A stretch of 64,000 nucleotides of DNA from Hymenobacter mucosus (GTDB lineage Bacteria > Bacteroidota > Bacteroidia > Cytophagales > Hymenobacteraceae). Shown piece after piece: positions 25,394-34,564 of this stretch (position 1 is its first letter; each line of letters starts with the position of its first letter). The DNA is taken from positions 62,001 to 126,000 of the forward strand of contig NZ_FZNS01000004.1 of the NCBI RefSeq assembly GCF_900188255.1, in the 5' to 3' direction. The translations under genes and the position numbers were made by a program. A model generated the notes under the pieces. The model made no database searches, had not been told where the DNA came from, and saw nothing but the letters and a program-made list of their open reading frames with translations.

Positions 25394-26644
25394 ATGGAGC
25401 GTGGTTTAGATGTTGATGCCGAAACCGTAGTGGTGGTGGGCGGTGGGCCGGCAGGCTTGCTGGCAGCTCAGCGCCTTGCGGAGGCCGGCCACCGGGTAGT
25501 GGTGTACGAAGCCCAAGCTACCGTGGGCCGTAAGTTTTTGGTGGCCGGGCACGGAGGGTTTAACCTAAGCAACGCCGAGCCATTGTCGTTATTTGAAACC
25601 CGCTACGCTGCTCAGCACCCCCAGTTTGCTCGTTTCCTGGCGCATTTCTCTCCCTCTGACTTACGGCAGTGGGCAAGCAGCTTGGGGATTTCTACTTTTG
25701 TAGGCACCAGTGGCCGCGTATTTCCCACGGAAGAGCACAAGCCTGCCCACCTTTTGCGGGCGTGGCTTGGGCATTTAGAGCAACTAGGCGTAACTATTCA
25801 AACGCGCCACCGGTGGCTAGGCTTCGCGGGTGCTACCGGATTACGGATGCGCCAAGAAACCACAGGCGAGGAGCTAACGGTACATCCCGCCGCCACGGTG
25901 CTGGCCCTAGGTGGCGCTAGCTGGAGCAAAACCGGCTCCGACGGGCAATGGGTCCATGCTCTCCAAGAGTTGGGCGTGGAGTGCATACCCTTTGCGCCAT
26001 CTAATTGCGGGGCGGAGGTAGTGTGGTCACCTTTCTTCCGGGACAAAGTTGGGCGCGTACCACTCAAGAACATTGCCCTAACTTGCGGAAGCCATACCGT
26101 ACGAGGTGAGGTACTGCTAACGGATTACGGCATAGAAGGTACCCCAGTATATGCCCTTACGCCGCAGGTACGCGCCGCCCTCAGCCACGGCACCACGGCC
26201 ACCCTCCTGCTTAATCTTAAGCCCGACGTTTCCCCTGATCAGCTGTTGCAAAAATTGCAGCAGCGCCGCGCCGGCACGTCGCTAGCTTCTTTCTTAGCTA
26301 GTGCTTTGCGCCTGGGGCCACCCATACCCACACTGCTGCGCGAACTATACCCCACGCTACCATCGTCACCAGCTGACTTAGTACAGGTGCTTACCCAATT
26401 GCCGATACCGGTTAGAGGTCTGCGCCCACTCGACGAGGCTATAAGCACAGCGGGGGGCGTAGCCTGGACGGAAGTGAGCGATGCCTTAATGCTGCACCGG
26501 CGGCCTGGCACCTTTGTGGCGGGTGAAATGCTAGACTGGGAAGCCCCTACGGGCGGTTACTTGCTGCAAGGCTGCTTTAGCACAGGCGCCTGGGTAGCCC
26601 AGGGAGTTTTAGAATGGCTGGAAAAGAGAAGTGCGCAGGTGTAA
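25394..26644 (+). CDS. HI0933-family flavoprotein, TIGR03862 type
   Basis: About 416 residues. VVVVGGGPAGLLAAQRLAEAG is the FAD dinucleotide motif, GRKFLVAGHGGFNLSNAEP replaces the usual SGGGRCN block as in the TIGR03862 branch, and TAGGVAWTEV with FVAGEMLDWEAPTGGYLLQGCF completes the FAD site. Substrate unknown. A TACCTTCG element at 25382-25389 puts transcription start almost on the ATG at 25394, so translation may be nearly leaderless; the longer frame from 25340 is not used. Confidence 0.85.
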   Translation: MERGLDVDAETVVVVGGGPAGLLAAQRLAEAGHRVVVYEAQATVGRKFLVAGHGGFNLSNAEPLSLFETRYAAQHPQFARFLAHFSPSDLRQWASSLGISTFVGTSGRVFPTEEHKPAHLLRAWLGHLEQLGVTIQTRHRWLGFAGATGLRMRQETTGEELTVHPAATVLALGGASWSKTGSDGQWVHALQELGVECIPFAPSNCGAEVVWSPFFRDKVGRVPLKNIALTCGSHTVRGEVLLTDYGIEGTPVYALTPQVRAALSHGTTATLLLNLKPDVSPDQLLQKLQQRRAGTSLASFLASALRLGPPIPTLLRELYPTLPSSPADLVQVLTQLPIPVRGLRPLDEAISTAGGVAWTEVSDALMLHRRPGTFVAGEMLDWEAPTGGYLLQGCFSTGAWVAQGVLEWLEKRSAQV

Positions 26645-26693
26645 TTGCACAGAGCAACCAGTATCTTTTACCAAGATGCTGAGCTAGGCCCTC

Positions 26694-26993
26694 CTACATG
26701 CGGCGCAAGGATAATTTCTCGGCGGCTTCCGCTTCCCGCAGAATAGCCTTGGCATCGGCTACCAGGCGCTGCCCGGGGGTCAATTGGTGGCGCACTAGCA
26801 GTAGAAACAGCACGATAAACGAAACCATTGGCAGCAGGCCACCCAAAATAAACCACTTCCAGAACGAGCGGCCGTGGCTCTGGGCGCAGTAGGCCGTCGT
26901 GAAAGCTAGCACTGCTAAGCCCGCAACCAGGGACAGGAGCAGCAGCGGACCGAAAAAGTACATCGGGTGCGGTACCATAAGCTCAGCAGGCAT
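26694..26993 (-). CDS. Small two-helix membrane protein
   Basis: 99 residues with two hydrophobic helices (MYFFGPLLLLSLVAGLAVLAF and FILGGLLPMVSFIVLFLLLV) around a short loop with GRSFWKW, a common pattern in small bacterial membrane proteins. A charged C-terminal helix (DAKAILREAEAAEKLSLRRM) follows. Function unknown. It is divergent from the diadenylate-cyclase-like gene at 27184. Confidence 0.65.
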   Translation of the reverse strand: MPAELMVPHPMYFFGPLLLLSLVAGLAVLAFTTAYCAQSHGRSFWKWFILGGLLPMVSFIVLFLLLVRHQLTPGQRLVADAKAILREAEAAEKLSLRRM

Positions 26994-27183
26994 AGAAGGT
27001 ATGCTTTAAGGTACAGGATTGCTCCTGAATTTGCAAGGATATTCTTCGGATAACAACCTGCCAGTAGCGGCGTTGTTCGTGGATTTTGGCCGGAATGTTG
27101 TGCGGTACCGGGAGCCACCCTTTTAGGGCATTTATCGTATACATGTGTACGCCCTTTCTAGTTCTCCGCCTGCTCCCCCCCTT

Positions 27184-28632
27184 ATGTGGGAAAACCAAAG
27201 TCTCTTCCGCGTCTCGGCTCAGTTGTTTGCCGACGGCGTGTTTAATTTGCTTGACCGAACGCTAAAGCCGGAAGTATTCCTGCTGGGTCTTGCTTCGGCC
27301 CGCGAAACCGACGAACCCCAGGCCGTCGTAATTGAGCCCGTTACGCACCGTTACCATCCCACCGATTTTACCAACGTAAAAGCGCGGGCTGCTGCCCTGG
27401 AACCCGATGGCCCTCGTGAGGTAGTGTACCACCTGCACCCTCTCGACCATGACCGGTACGAAAAACAACGCTGGTACGAACTGCTGCGCCGTGCTACCGA
27501 GCATTCTCTCAACGACTTAGTAGCTACACGCCAGGAAGAACGTATTAGTTTCTGCTCCCTACCTGTGGGCGTGTATGGCTACCAAGTAATCATTGTGCTA
27601 CAGTTAGCTGCCGATGCCTACCACTCGTACTATTCCTTACCGGGTTTGAGTGGGAGCCGGCCCACTTCATTGCTGGCGGCTACGGTGCAGGAGTTCCTGC
27701 AAGACGCCGCACGCGGCCTACGCGAGTCGGACACCGATGACGACCGGCCCGTACTGGACCGCGACTATAATGAGGTATTGCGGGCGGCCGGGCGGCGCTT
27801 CATGCTACGCGCCGCAGCGGGCACCCACGGCCTTTACGATGCCTGCAATGGAGTAGCCGCCTTACGCCACGAAGGCGATGAAGGAGTAGGCACTATGATT
27901 GTATCGCGCCGCAACCACCCGGCCGTGGTTCCTATTTTAACTCTCGACTCGCCTATTCCGTTGCGCGACTACCGCCGTATTCGTAAGCTACTGGAGTTGA
28001 GCGAGGACCGCAACGCCTTACTTACCGATGCCACCGATGTGTTTGGCCTCGGCTACCTGGTAGAGCCCACCGACCCTCAGTACGAACCCTTGTTTACGGT
28101 GCACTTTACCAAGCACTATAGCTGGGAGCTAGACCATGGTGGCAATACCATGATGAAAGTGGTATCAAACACGCCGCGCCTGCCCCAGGGCACCGTCGAT
28201 GAGGAGAACTTCACATCGGCCATCCGGCGGGTATTTCCTGCCGTAGACGCGGCGGGCATTGCATACCTCTGGGAACTGACCCTGAAAGCTACCCTCCAAA
28301 CCAACGGTACTATCCTGGTTATCTCGGAGGGAGCGGCTCAAGAAGCGGCTCGCCTAACGCGCCAGTGCTTCCGCGTAGCCCCGCGCCTCATGACCCCATC
28401 AGTATTGCGTTTGGTTACTAATATCGACGGGGCCGTGTTCATTAATCCGGCCGGTACTTGTTACGCTATTGGAGCTATTCTCGACGGCTTAGCCACGGAA
28501 AAAGGCGATTCTAGCCGGGGTTCGCGCTACAACTCCGCTCTGCGCTACGTGGAAAGCAGCCGCTACCCCGTGCTGGCTATTGTGGTAAGCGAAGACGGCT
28601 GGATTGACCTGCTTCCGCCCGTGCGACGATAG
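27184..28632 (+). CDS. DisA_N/DAC-domain protein, putative c-di-AMP synthase with N-terminal sensor
   Basis: 482 residues, soluble, no signal peptide. The C-terminal third has the diadenylate cyclase features: DGA (415-417) in IDGAVFINPAGTCYAIGAIL, and GSRYNSA (446-452) at the position of the RHR motif of DisA/CdaA. The N-terminal 330 residues resemble the DACNV-type sensor region found with such domains (family assignment from memory). DAC enzymes make c-di-AMP from two ATP. The changed motif (R-Y-N for R-H-R) leaves activity open. An upstream GTG at 27145 would add 13 residues. It is a single-gene unit with a strong terminator. Confidence 0.75.
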   Translation: MWENQSLFRVSAQLFADGVFNLLDRTLKPEVFLLGLASARETDEPQAVVIEPVTHRYHPTDFTNVKARAAALEPDGPREVVYHLHPLDHDRYEKQRWYELLRRATEHSLNDLVATRQEERISFCSLPVGVYGYQVIIVLQLAADAYHSYYSLPGLSGSRPTSLLAATVQEFLQDAARGLRESDTDDDRPVLDRDYNEVLRAAGRRFMLRAAAGTHGLYDACNGVAALRHEGDEGVGTMIVSRRNHPAVVPILTLDSPIPLRDYRRIRKLLELSEDRNALLTDATDVFGLGYLVEPTDPQYEPLFTVHFTKHYSWELDHGGNTMMKVVSNTPRLPQGTVDEENFTSAIRRVFPAVDAAGIAYLWELTLKATLQTNGTILVISEGAAQEAARLTRQCFRVAPRLMTPSVLRLVTNIDGAVFINPAGTCYAIGAILDGLATEKGDSSRGSRYNSALRYVESSRYPVLAIVVSEDGWIDLLPPVRR

Positions 28633-28649
28633 TAGATTTCGCTTCTTAT

Positions 28650-28693
28650 AAAAGACGGGGCGGCAGTACTCAGGTACTGCCGCCCCGTCTTTT
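28650..28693. terminator. Strong bidirectional terminator
   Basis: A perfect 20-bp stem (28650-28669 with 28674-28693) with a 4-base loop, A4 at the left and T4 at the right end. It lies between the DAC gene and the convergent aldo/keto reductase gene. Confidence 0.93.
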
Positions 28694-28724
28694 ATTGGGC
28701 ATATGGTATTATGTTATCTAGGAA

Positions 28725-29714
<990 letters not shown>

Positions 29715-29866
29715 AGTTCAGTTGGTGTTGAGGGAAATGAATTCAGATCGGGTGTATAACCCCTCATACGGCAAAAGGAGTAGGCAGGCTTAGCCAGCGG
29801 CCTTTCTTTACCCAAAATGCTGTGTCTGCGTTAGAGGCATACACCTTCCCTCCGCCCTTCTCTACT

Positions 29867-30352
29867 ATGGCCACTCCCACTATTCCCCCAACCTTCGACC
29901 AAGACAGCCGCTTACGTTGGGTAGAACGCGTTTCTCACCTTCTTGACAGCCAATTTCGGGTGCCCGGTACTACCTGGCGCTTCGGCCTCGACCCGATTAT
30001 GGGCCTGCTGCCCGTGGTGGGCGGCATTCCTTCACTGGCGGTTTCGGGCATTCTCATCCTCACCATGCTGCGCCACGGCGCCAGCGGCAACTTAGTGGTG
30101 CGCATGGCTCTCAACGTGCTACTCGATACCATCATTGGCGCCATCCCAATTGTTGGCAACATCTTCGACTTCGCCTATAAAGCCAACGACCGCAACGTAC
30201 GGCTGCTGCGAGAGCACTACGCAACTGGCAGGCACCAAGGCAGTGGCAAGGGGCTCATTGCCCTGATTCTGGTGCTGCTACTCGTAGTGGGTGGCCTGGT
30301 GGTGTGGGGTGGCTACGAACTGGTACGGGCACTATGGCACTACTTTCAGTAA
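29867..30352 (+). CDS. DUF4112 membrane protein
   Basis: 161 residues. The conserved region RVSHLLDSQFRVPGTTWRFGLDPIMGLLPVVGG followed by NVLLDTIIGAIPIVGNIFDFAYKANDRNVRLL is the DUF4112 signature, with two hydrophobic hairpins. A third hydrophobic helix closes the C-terminus (LIALILVLLLVVGGLVVWGG). Function unknown; it is an inner-membrane protein. The ATG at 29867 matches the family start; the upstream extension from 29822 does not. Confidence 0.88.
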   Translation: MATPTIPPTFDQDSRLRWVERVSHLLDSQFRVPGTTWRFGLDPIMGLLPVVGGIPSLAVSGILILTMLRHGASGNLVVRMALNVLLDTIIGAIPIVGNIFDFAYKANDRNVRLLREHYATGRHQGSGKGLIALILVLLLVVGGLVVWGGYELVRALWHYFQ

Positions 30353-30387
30353 ATGAACTGCTTGCAACGCTGACTAGTTTGGCACGC

Positions 30388-32706
30388 TCACTTTCGTTTT
30401 TGGTGTAAGACTGGGTGACTTTGCAGGCTGAGTGGGCGCACGAACTGCACGTCGCCTAGTGCAGCGTTGTTCTGTTGTTGCTGGGTTACCCGAGCAGGGG
30501 AAGGAGTTACTACCTGCTCCGACAACTTGTGGCCGTTTTGGTCCTGGAGTTGTAGAGTCAGTTTGCTAGTAGTGGCTTGCAGGTGCAACGTAGTACCCGG
30601 TTGCACGGCCACTGGGGTAGGCGCAAACGGATACAGGTCAACTAGTACCGTTGCGGCCACATCCTGGAAGGTGTAAGAATACGTAGCCGTAGCGCCAGCC
30701 TGGTAACGCGCCGTTACGTGCCCCGGGCCTACCAAAAAGGTATAGTTCAAGTTGGTGACAGATGCTGGGATGCGCGGCGCCAGCGTTAGTGCGTGGTTGG
30801 CCATATCGGGGCGGATGCCAAGAAAATACTGGTACCAGACGCGCAATTGCTCCGCGTTGGACCAGGCCTGTAAGTAGGCGCCCGTGAGACGGGGCCACTG
30901 TTCGCCGGGGTGCGGGTAGGCATCCATGTTTTCGCTCAGGCCGCCCACCACCCCTCGGGTCAAGGCTTGGCGGTTCATGTTCGCAAACAGTTGGTAGGCT
31001 GTTTCTACTTGCCCAGCTTCAATCATGCGCTGCATGGCAATACCATTGTTCCACAGCCAGATGGTGCCCCGGTGGTAGGCAGCATCTTTGTGGTAATACT
31101 CGGGGGCTAGGTGGTAAGGATGGAAGTTGGGGTCGTGCCGGTCCAGCGAGGCTACGCCCCAGGGGTATACTAGCTCCTCCCAGGTTTTGCGAATTACCTG
31201 ACGCTTCAGGGCGGCGTCTTCCACCATGTCAAGCGCGTACAACTGATTGGGACGTAAGGTAAAATCAGGTTTTCCCTGCTTATCGAGGCGGTCGGCCAAG
31301 TACGAGTGGCTAGCGTCGCGGTAGTCTTGCTCGAAGTGGGATTTTACCTGCTGGGCCAGTTGCTTCCACTTGGCTTCGCTGGGCTGGTCGTGCATGTAGG
31401 CAGCAAAGTAGGCGCCAGCCAGGAGTTGCTGGTACCAGAGAGCCTGAATGTCGTTGGCGCGGGTACCGCGGGGCGTAAAGGATACCAAGTTGGCGTCGCG
31501 GGCATCCATCCAAGTTTCATTGTCCTCATGGAGCAGGTAGCCTTTCTCATCTACCCAATGCTGCAATGCCCCCGCAATACTGGCTTTCACGGCAGGATAC
31601 AGCTGCCGAATCAGTGACGTATCGCCAGAGTACTGCACGTAGTCCTGCAACTCAATGATAAAGCGCGGAGTACCATCGGTGGTGTGGTAGTCGATATTAC
31701 TGGGATTCACAATGTTGGGCACCCGACCGTAGTAGCGGGAGGTTTTGTCCAGCTGCTGGTAGTTGGCAAACGAAAGCAGAATCTGCTTAGCTGTGGCAAA
31801 CTGCCCCGTTACGAGCACGGCACCCGGCAGAGAGATAAACTCGTCTCGCCCCCAGTACTCGTTGAACCACGGTAGGCCCGCGTAAATCCCGTCGCCCTGC
31901 TGGCGCGTCACCAGTTGGTCCATGGTGGTAGCTAACCAACGCAGGGCCAGGGTCAGCGAGTCGGAGGTAGAGGTGAGGTAGGTGTTGGTGAGCAGGTACT
32001 GGCGCATTCGCTCCTGACGGGCCTTCTTGAGGGTGGTAGCATTGCGCTGGGCTTCCTCAATTAGGGCCGTGGCTGCTGCTTCATTTTCTCCCACGGCCAA
32101 GTAGTAGCCTTCGGTAGCACCCGCCACTTGCTTGCCTTGCACCGTAATAGCCTGGGGCTGCAAAGGAGCTACAGCAATGAGAAATTTGCCCTCCCGTGCC
32201 GAGAAAAAGGCCACGTGGTTTTGCTCTCGCAGGAAACGTACGTTGTCACCTTTCAGGGCAATACCTAGCGGCTGCGCGGCTCCGCGCAAGCGCACTTCCA
32301 ACACGTTTCGCTGGTCTAGCAAGCAAAGCTCTTCCGTGAAGGTAGGGCCGTGCTGGCGTACCAGCTTGTGGGGGTACACCACTACATCGGCAGTGCGGTT
32401 ATCTAGCTTTTGCGTTCCTACAAATAGGTCGTAGCCACCAAAAACACGGTTTTTGGCTACGTTCAGGCCCTCAAACCAAGCGTATTCCGGGTGGTTGGTT
32501 TCGTGGGTTTGCGTGAAATAATATGCCGCCGCTTTGTTGGTGAAAGAAACGCTGCGGTTAGCCTGAGCGGGCACCGCAATTTTCATTGTCTCCAGAATAT
32601 CGGGCTGGTTCTGCATAGAAAGCGTACTAACGGAGCGGGTTTGGGTGCAGCTGCTGGCTGCAAGCAGTAGCTGCGCTAGAAACAACCAGGAAGTAAATCG
32701 GGACAT
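30388..32706 (-). CDS. Secreted GH133-type amylo-alpha-1,6-glucosidase lipoprotein
   Basis: 772 residues. A lipoprotein signal ends at LLLAASSC (Cys20). The N-terminal half is the glycogen-debranching N domain, and the (alpha/alpha)6 barrel follows: GLPWFNEYWGRDEFISLPG, EDNETWMDARD, and YHRGTIWLWNNG are typical of GDE_C (GH133). It should cleave alpha-1,6 branches of glycogen- or starch-like glucans outside the cytoplasm. The ATG at 32706 is chosen because a -7 promoter at 32803-32810 overlaps the longer frame's start. Confidence 0.88.
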   Translation of the reverse strand: MSRFTSWLFLAQLLLAASSCTQTRSVSTLSMQNQPDILETMKIAVPAQANRSVSFTNKAAAYYFTQTHETNHPEYAWFEGLNVAKNRVFGGYDLFVGTQKLDNRTADVVVYPHKLVRQHGPTFTEELCLLDQRNVLEVRLRGAAQPLGIALKGDNVRFLREQNHVAFFSAREGKFLIAVAPLQPQAITVQGKQVAGATEGYYLAVGENEAAATALIEEAQRNATTLKKARQERMRQYLLTNTYLTSTSDSLTLALRWLATTMDQLVTRQQGDGIYAGLPWFNEYWGRDEFISLPGAVLVTGQFATAKQILLSFANYQQLDKTSRYYGRVPNIVNPSNIDYHTTDGTPRFIIELQDYVQYSGDTSLIRQLYPAVKASIAGALQHWVDEKGYLLHEDNETWMDARDANLVSFTPRGTRANDIQALWYQQLLAGAYFAAYMHDQPSEAKWKQLAQQVKSHFEQDYRDASHSYLADRLDKQGKPDFTLRPNQLYALDMVEDAALKRQVIRKTWEELVYPWGVASLDRHDPNFHPYHLAPEYYHKDAAYHRGTIWLWNNGIAMQRMIEAGQVETAYQLFANMNRQALTRGVVGGLSENMDAYPHPGEQWPRLTGAYLQAWSNAEQLRVWYQYFLGIRPDMANHALTLAPRIPASVTNLNYTFLVGPGHVTARYQAGATATYSYTFQDVAATVLVDLYPFAPTPVAVQPGTTLHLQATTSKLTLQLQDQNGHKLSEQVVTPSPARVTQQQQNNAALGDVQFVRPLSLQSHPVLHQKRK

Positions 32707-32802
32707 GGAAGGTGATGAGGATAAGACGGCTTTAGAAAGGCACCCTGGCCAGCATGTGCTGAGACAACCGTGCTTGGCGAGTAACGGGCAGACTTGAGGA
32801 GC

Positions 32803-32810
32803 CAAATATA
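32803..32810 (-). promoter_or_regulatory. -7 promoter element (TATATTTG) of the GH133 gene
   Basis: An exact TAnnTTTG match on the minus strand. It predicts transcription from about 32796 and a leader of 90 nt. The rest of the spacer 32707-33037 holds no gene except the plus-strand promoter at 32910. Confidence 0.6.
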
Positions 32811-32909
32811 ATGCTACACTTGCACCTTCCTAAGCCTATTGCAAATACGGGCGTCAATATAGTACCAGTACTTACCAACTGAGTGTGCGTAAGGCCTCTA
32901 CTGGCCTTC

Positions 32910-32917
32910 TACCTTTG
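32910..32917 (+). promoter_or_regulatory. -7 promoter element (TACCTTTG) of a short transcript
   Basis: An exact TAnnTTTG match on the plus strand. A transcript from about 32924 to the terminator at 33172 would be some 250 nt long and contains only the 40-codon frame at 33038. No clear -33 box. Confidence 0.45.
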
Positions 32918-33037
32918 TACTTCTTTTGGGTACTGCTTCGCACGGTTGAGCTAGCAAAGGCTTGAGTACTGAGCCAACTCCACCTTCCCCAACTGGGCTA
33001 AAAGCAGTTACCCTCCGCACGTTTTAGCTCTTTTGAC

Positions 33038-33160
33038 ATGTACATTCCGCTTGTTTGGCAGCTATCCTTGGAGGATAGCCGCCGCGCGTTTCGATACCTG
33101 AAACTCAATATCCAACGCCGCCTCTTCCTACGTCAGTACACAAAAGCCTGGTCTTATTAA
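33038..33160 (+). CDS. Possible 40-residue basic small protein (or part of a small RNA)
   Basis: An ATG-started frame of 40 codons: it begins MYIPLVWQLSLEDSRRAF and ends QRRLFLRQYTKAWSY, rich in Arg and aromatic residues. The stop codon lies in the loop of the terminator at 33142-33172, so gene end and transcript end coincide. A -7 promoter 121 bp upstream and the terminator delimit an independent short transcript. No family is recognised. The same evidence would suit a non-coding small RNA; a 7-bp hairpin GCTATCC/GGATAGC lies inside the frame. Confidence 0.35.
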   Translation: MYIPLVWQLSLEDSRRAFRYLKLNIQRRLFLRQYTKAWSY

Positions 33161-33172
33161 ACCAGGCTTTTT
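33142..33172 (+). terminator. Intrinsic terminator
   Basis: An 11-bp stem (33142-33152 with 33161-33171), 8-base loop, ending in T5. It lies upstream of the SemiSWEET gene, so it ends a separate short transcript. Confidence 0.9.
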
Positions 33173-33233
33173 CATATCCCCCTTTTTCCGCTTGCCCACT
33201 TTGGGTCTGTGGAGTTACTCCTCTTTTTTGCCG

Positions 33234-33494
33234 ATGAATTTCGTTGCCATTCTAGGCCTACTTGCCGCTTTCCTTACTACTGCCGCCTACGTTCCGCAAG
33301 CCTACAAAACCATCACAACCCGCTCTACCAGCAGCTTATCGTTGCCCACATATTCCATGCTGTTCCTAGGTACGCTGCTGTGGGTGGGCTATGCCGTGGC
33401 TATTGACAACGTGCCTGTGCTAATCGCCAACGGTGTTACAGCCCTGCTGGCCGGCATTATCCTCTACCTCAAGCTCATGACCAAGCCCGAATAA
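33234..33494 (+). CDS. SemiSWEET sugar transporter
   Basis: 86 residues with three membrane helices. AAYVPQAYKTITTRSTSSLSLPTYSMLFLGTLLWVGYAV contains the PQ-loop motif and the conserved Trp; the third helix has the substrate-contacting Asn (LIANGVTALL). SemiSWEETs dimerise and let mono- or disaccharides move down their gradient across the inner membrane. The ATG at 33234 begins the first helix. It is convergent with the AraC regulator gene, 14 bp apart. Confidence 0.92.
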   Translation: MNFVAILGLLAAFLTTAAYVPQAYKTITTRSTSSLSLPTYSMLFLGTLLWVGYAVAIDNVPVLIANGVTALLAGIILYLKLMTKPE

Positions 33495-33508
33495 GCCTAC
33501 TCTGCCGA

Positions 33509-34357
33509 TTACACGGCCGGCTGCTTGCGGTAAGCCGAAGGGCTTTGGCCCGTTAGCTTGCGAAAGGTGCGGTTGAAGTGCGACAAGTTGTTGAAGCCCA
33601 CCGCATAGCTGACTTCCAATACCGGTAGCCCCTGCAGGAGCAGCAGGCAGGCTTGGCTAACCCGATATTCTTGCAAGAAATTAGTCAGCGTCTGGCCCGT
33701 CATTCTTTTGAAGTAGCGGCAGAAAGCGGGTACTGTCAAGAAGGTTTGGTCGGCTAGTTCCTGCACGGTAATGGGCTCGGCGTAGTGCTGCTCTAAGTAG
33801 TGATACACCTGCTTGAGGCGCTGCTGCTCCCGCGCTTGCTGATTGGAAATGCCCATGTCCGCGTGCAGTTCGGTTACGTCGGTGGCGGCGGCCAGGTGGT
33901 AGAACAGCTGAAGCAGCGTGAGCAAGCGTTCAGGAGCGGGTTGGTCTAGCATCTGACGCAGGGTATCCCCTACCCGTGCACGGGTATCCGGCCCGAACGA
34001 CAGGCCTTGGCGCGAGCGAAGAAAAAGCTGCTGCACAGCCGCTAGCTCGGGCCGCTGCAAAAATTGGTCGCCCATAAAGTCTTCGCGGAGTTGCAGCACA
34101 ATTTGCTCGAAAGCCCCTTGCTGCTCGTAGCTAAAACTGAGGTGGGGCAGGTTCGGCCCCATAAAGATTAGCTCACCTCGCTCGTACCGCGAAAAATGCT
34201 GACCAATGTGCCGCCGGCCGCTTCCTTTGGGAATGTACACCAGCTCATACTCCGGGTGGTAATGCCACAAGATATCCCGGTCCTCGGCGTGGGTGTAATG
34301 CAGCAACGTGAAGGAGCTGCCTGGCGTGGGCTGAATGGGTTCAAATTCCAGCTTCAT
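33509..34357 (-). CDS. AraC-family transcriptional regulator with cupin sensor
   Basis: 282 residues. An N-terminal cupin (DILWHYHPEYELVYIPKGSGRRHIGQHFSRYERGELIFMGPNLPH) should bind a sugar or sugar derivative. The C-terminal 100 residues are two AraC helix-turn-helices (ITVQELADQTFLTVPAFCRYFKRMTGQTLTNFLQEYRV; EVSYAVGFNNLSHFNRTFRKLTGQSPSAYRK). It lies just downstream of the keto-sugar cluster on the same strand, so it is a candidate regulator of that cluster (inference). Confidence 0.9.
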   Translation of the reverse strand: MKLEFEPIQPTPGSSFTLLHYTHAEDRDILWHYHPEYELVYIPKGSGRRHIGQHFSRYERGELIFMGPNLPHLSFSYEQQGAFEQIVLQLREDFMGDQFLQRPELAAVQQLFLRSRQGLSFGPDTRARVGDTLRQMLDQPAPERLLTLLQLFYHLAAATDVTELHADMGISNQQAREQQRLKQVYHYLEQHYAEPITVQELADQTFLTVPAFCRYFKRMTGQTLTNFLQEYRVSQACLLLLQGLPVLEVSYAVGFNNLSHFNRTFRKLTGQSPSAYRKQPAV

Positions 34358-34564
34358 GCGCTGATTAACGTTGCGCTAGGTAGAAAGATGCCGGCAGCGT
34401 CATTGCAACGTCAACATAGTACTAGTGGTCACTACAAGCGTGCCGCTTCCCATCAGCGGCCCCAGCTTTTTACTTGCTCTACCTACCACCTCACCAAGCA
34501 TACAGCAGCCAGCAACGTCTTGCGCGACAAGTAGTGCCCAAGAGCATTATTGACAGCAACCTAC

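Noticed and set aside
30388..32805. Longer GH133 start at 32805
   Set aside because: The extra residues precede a proper lipoprotein signal and the start overlaps a -7 promoter element.
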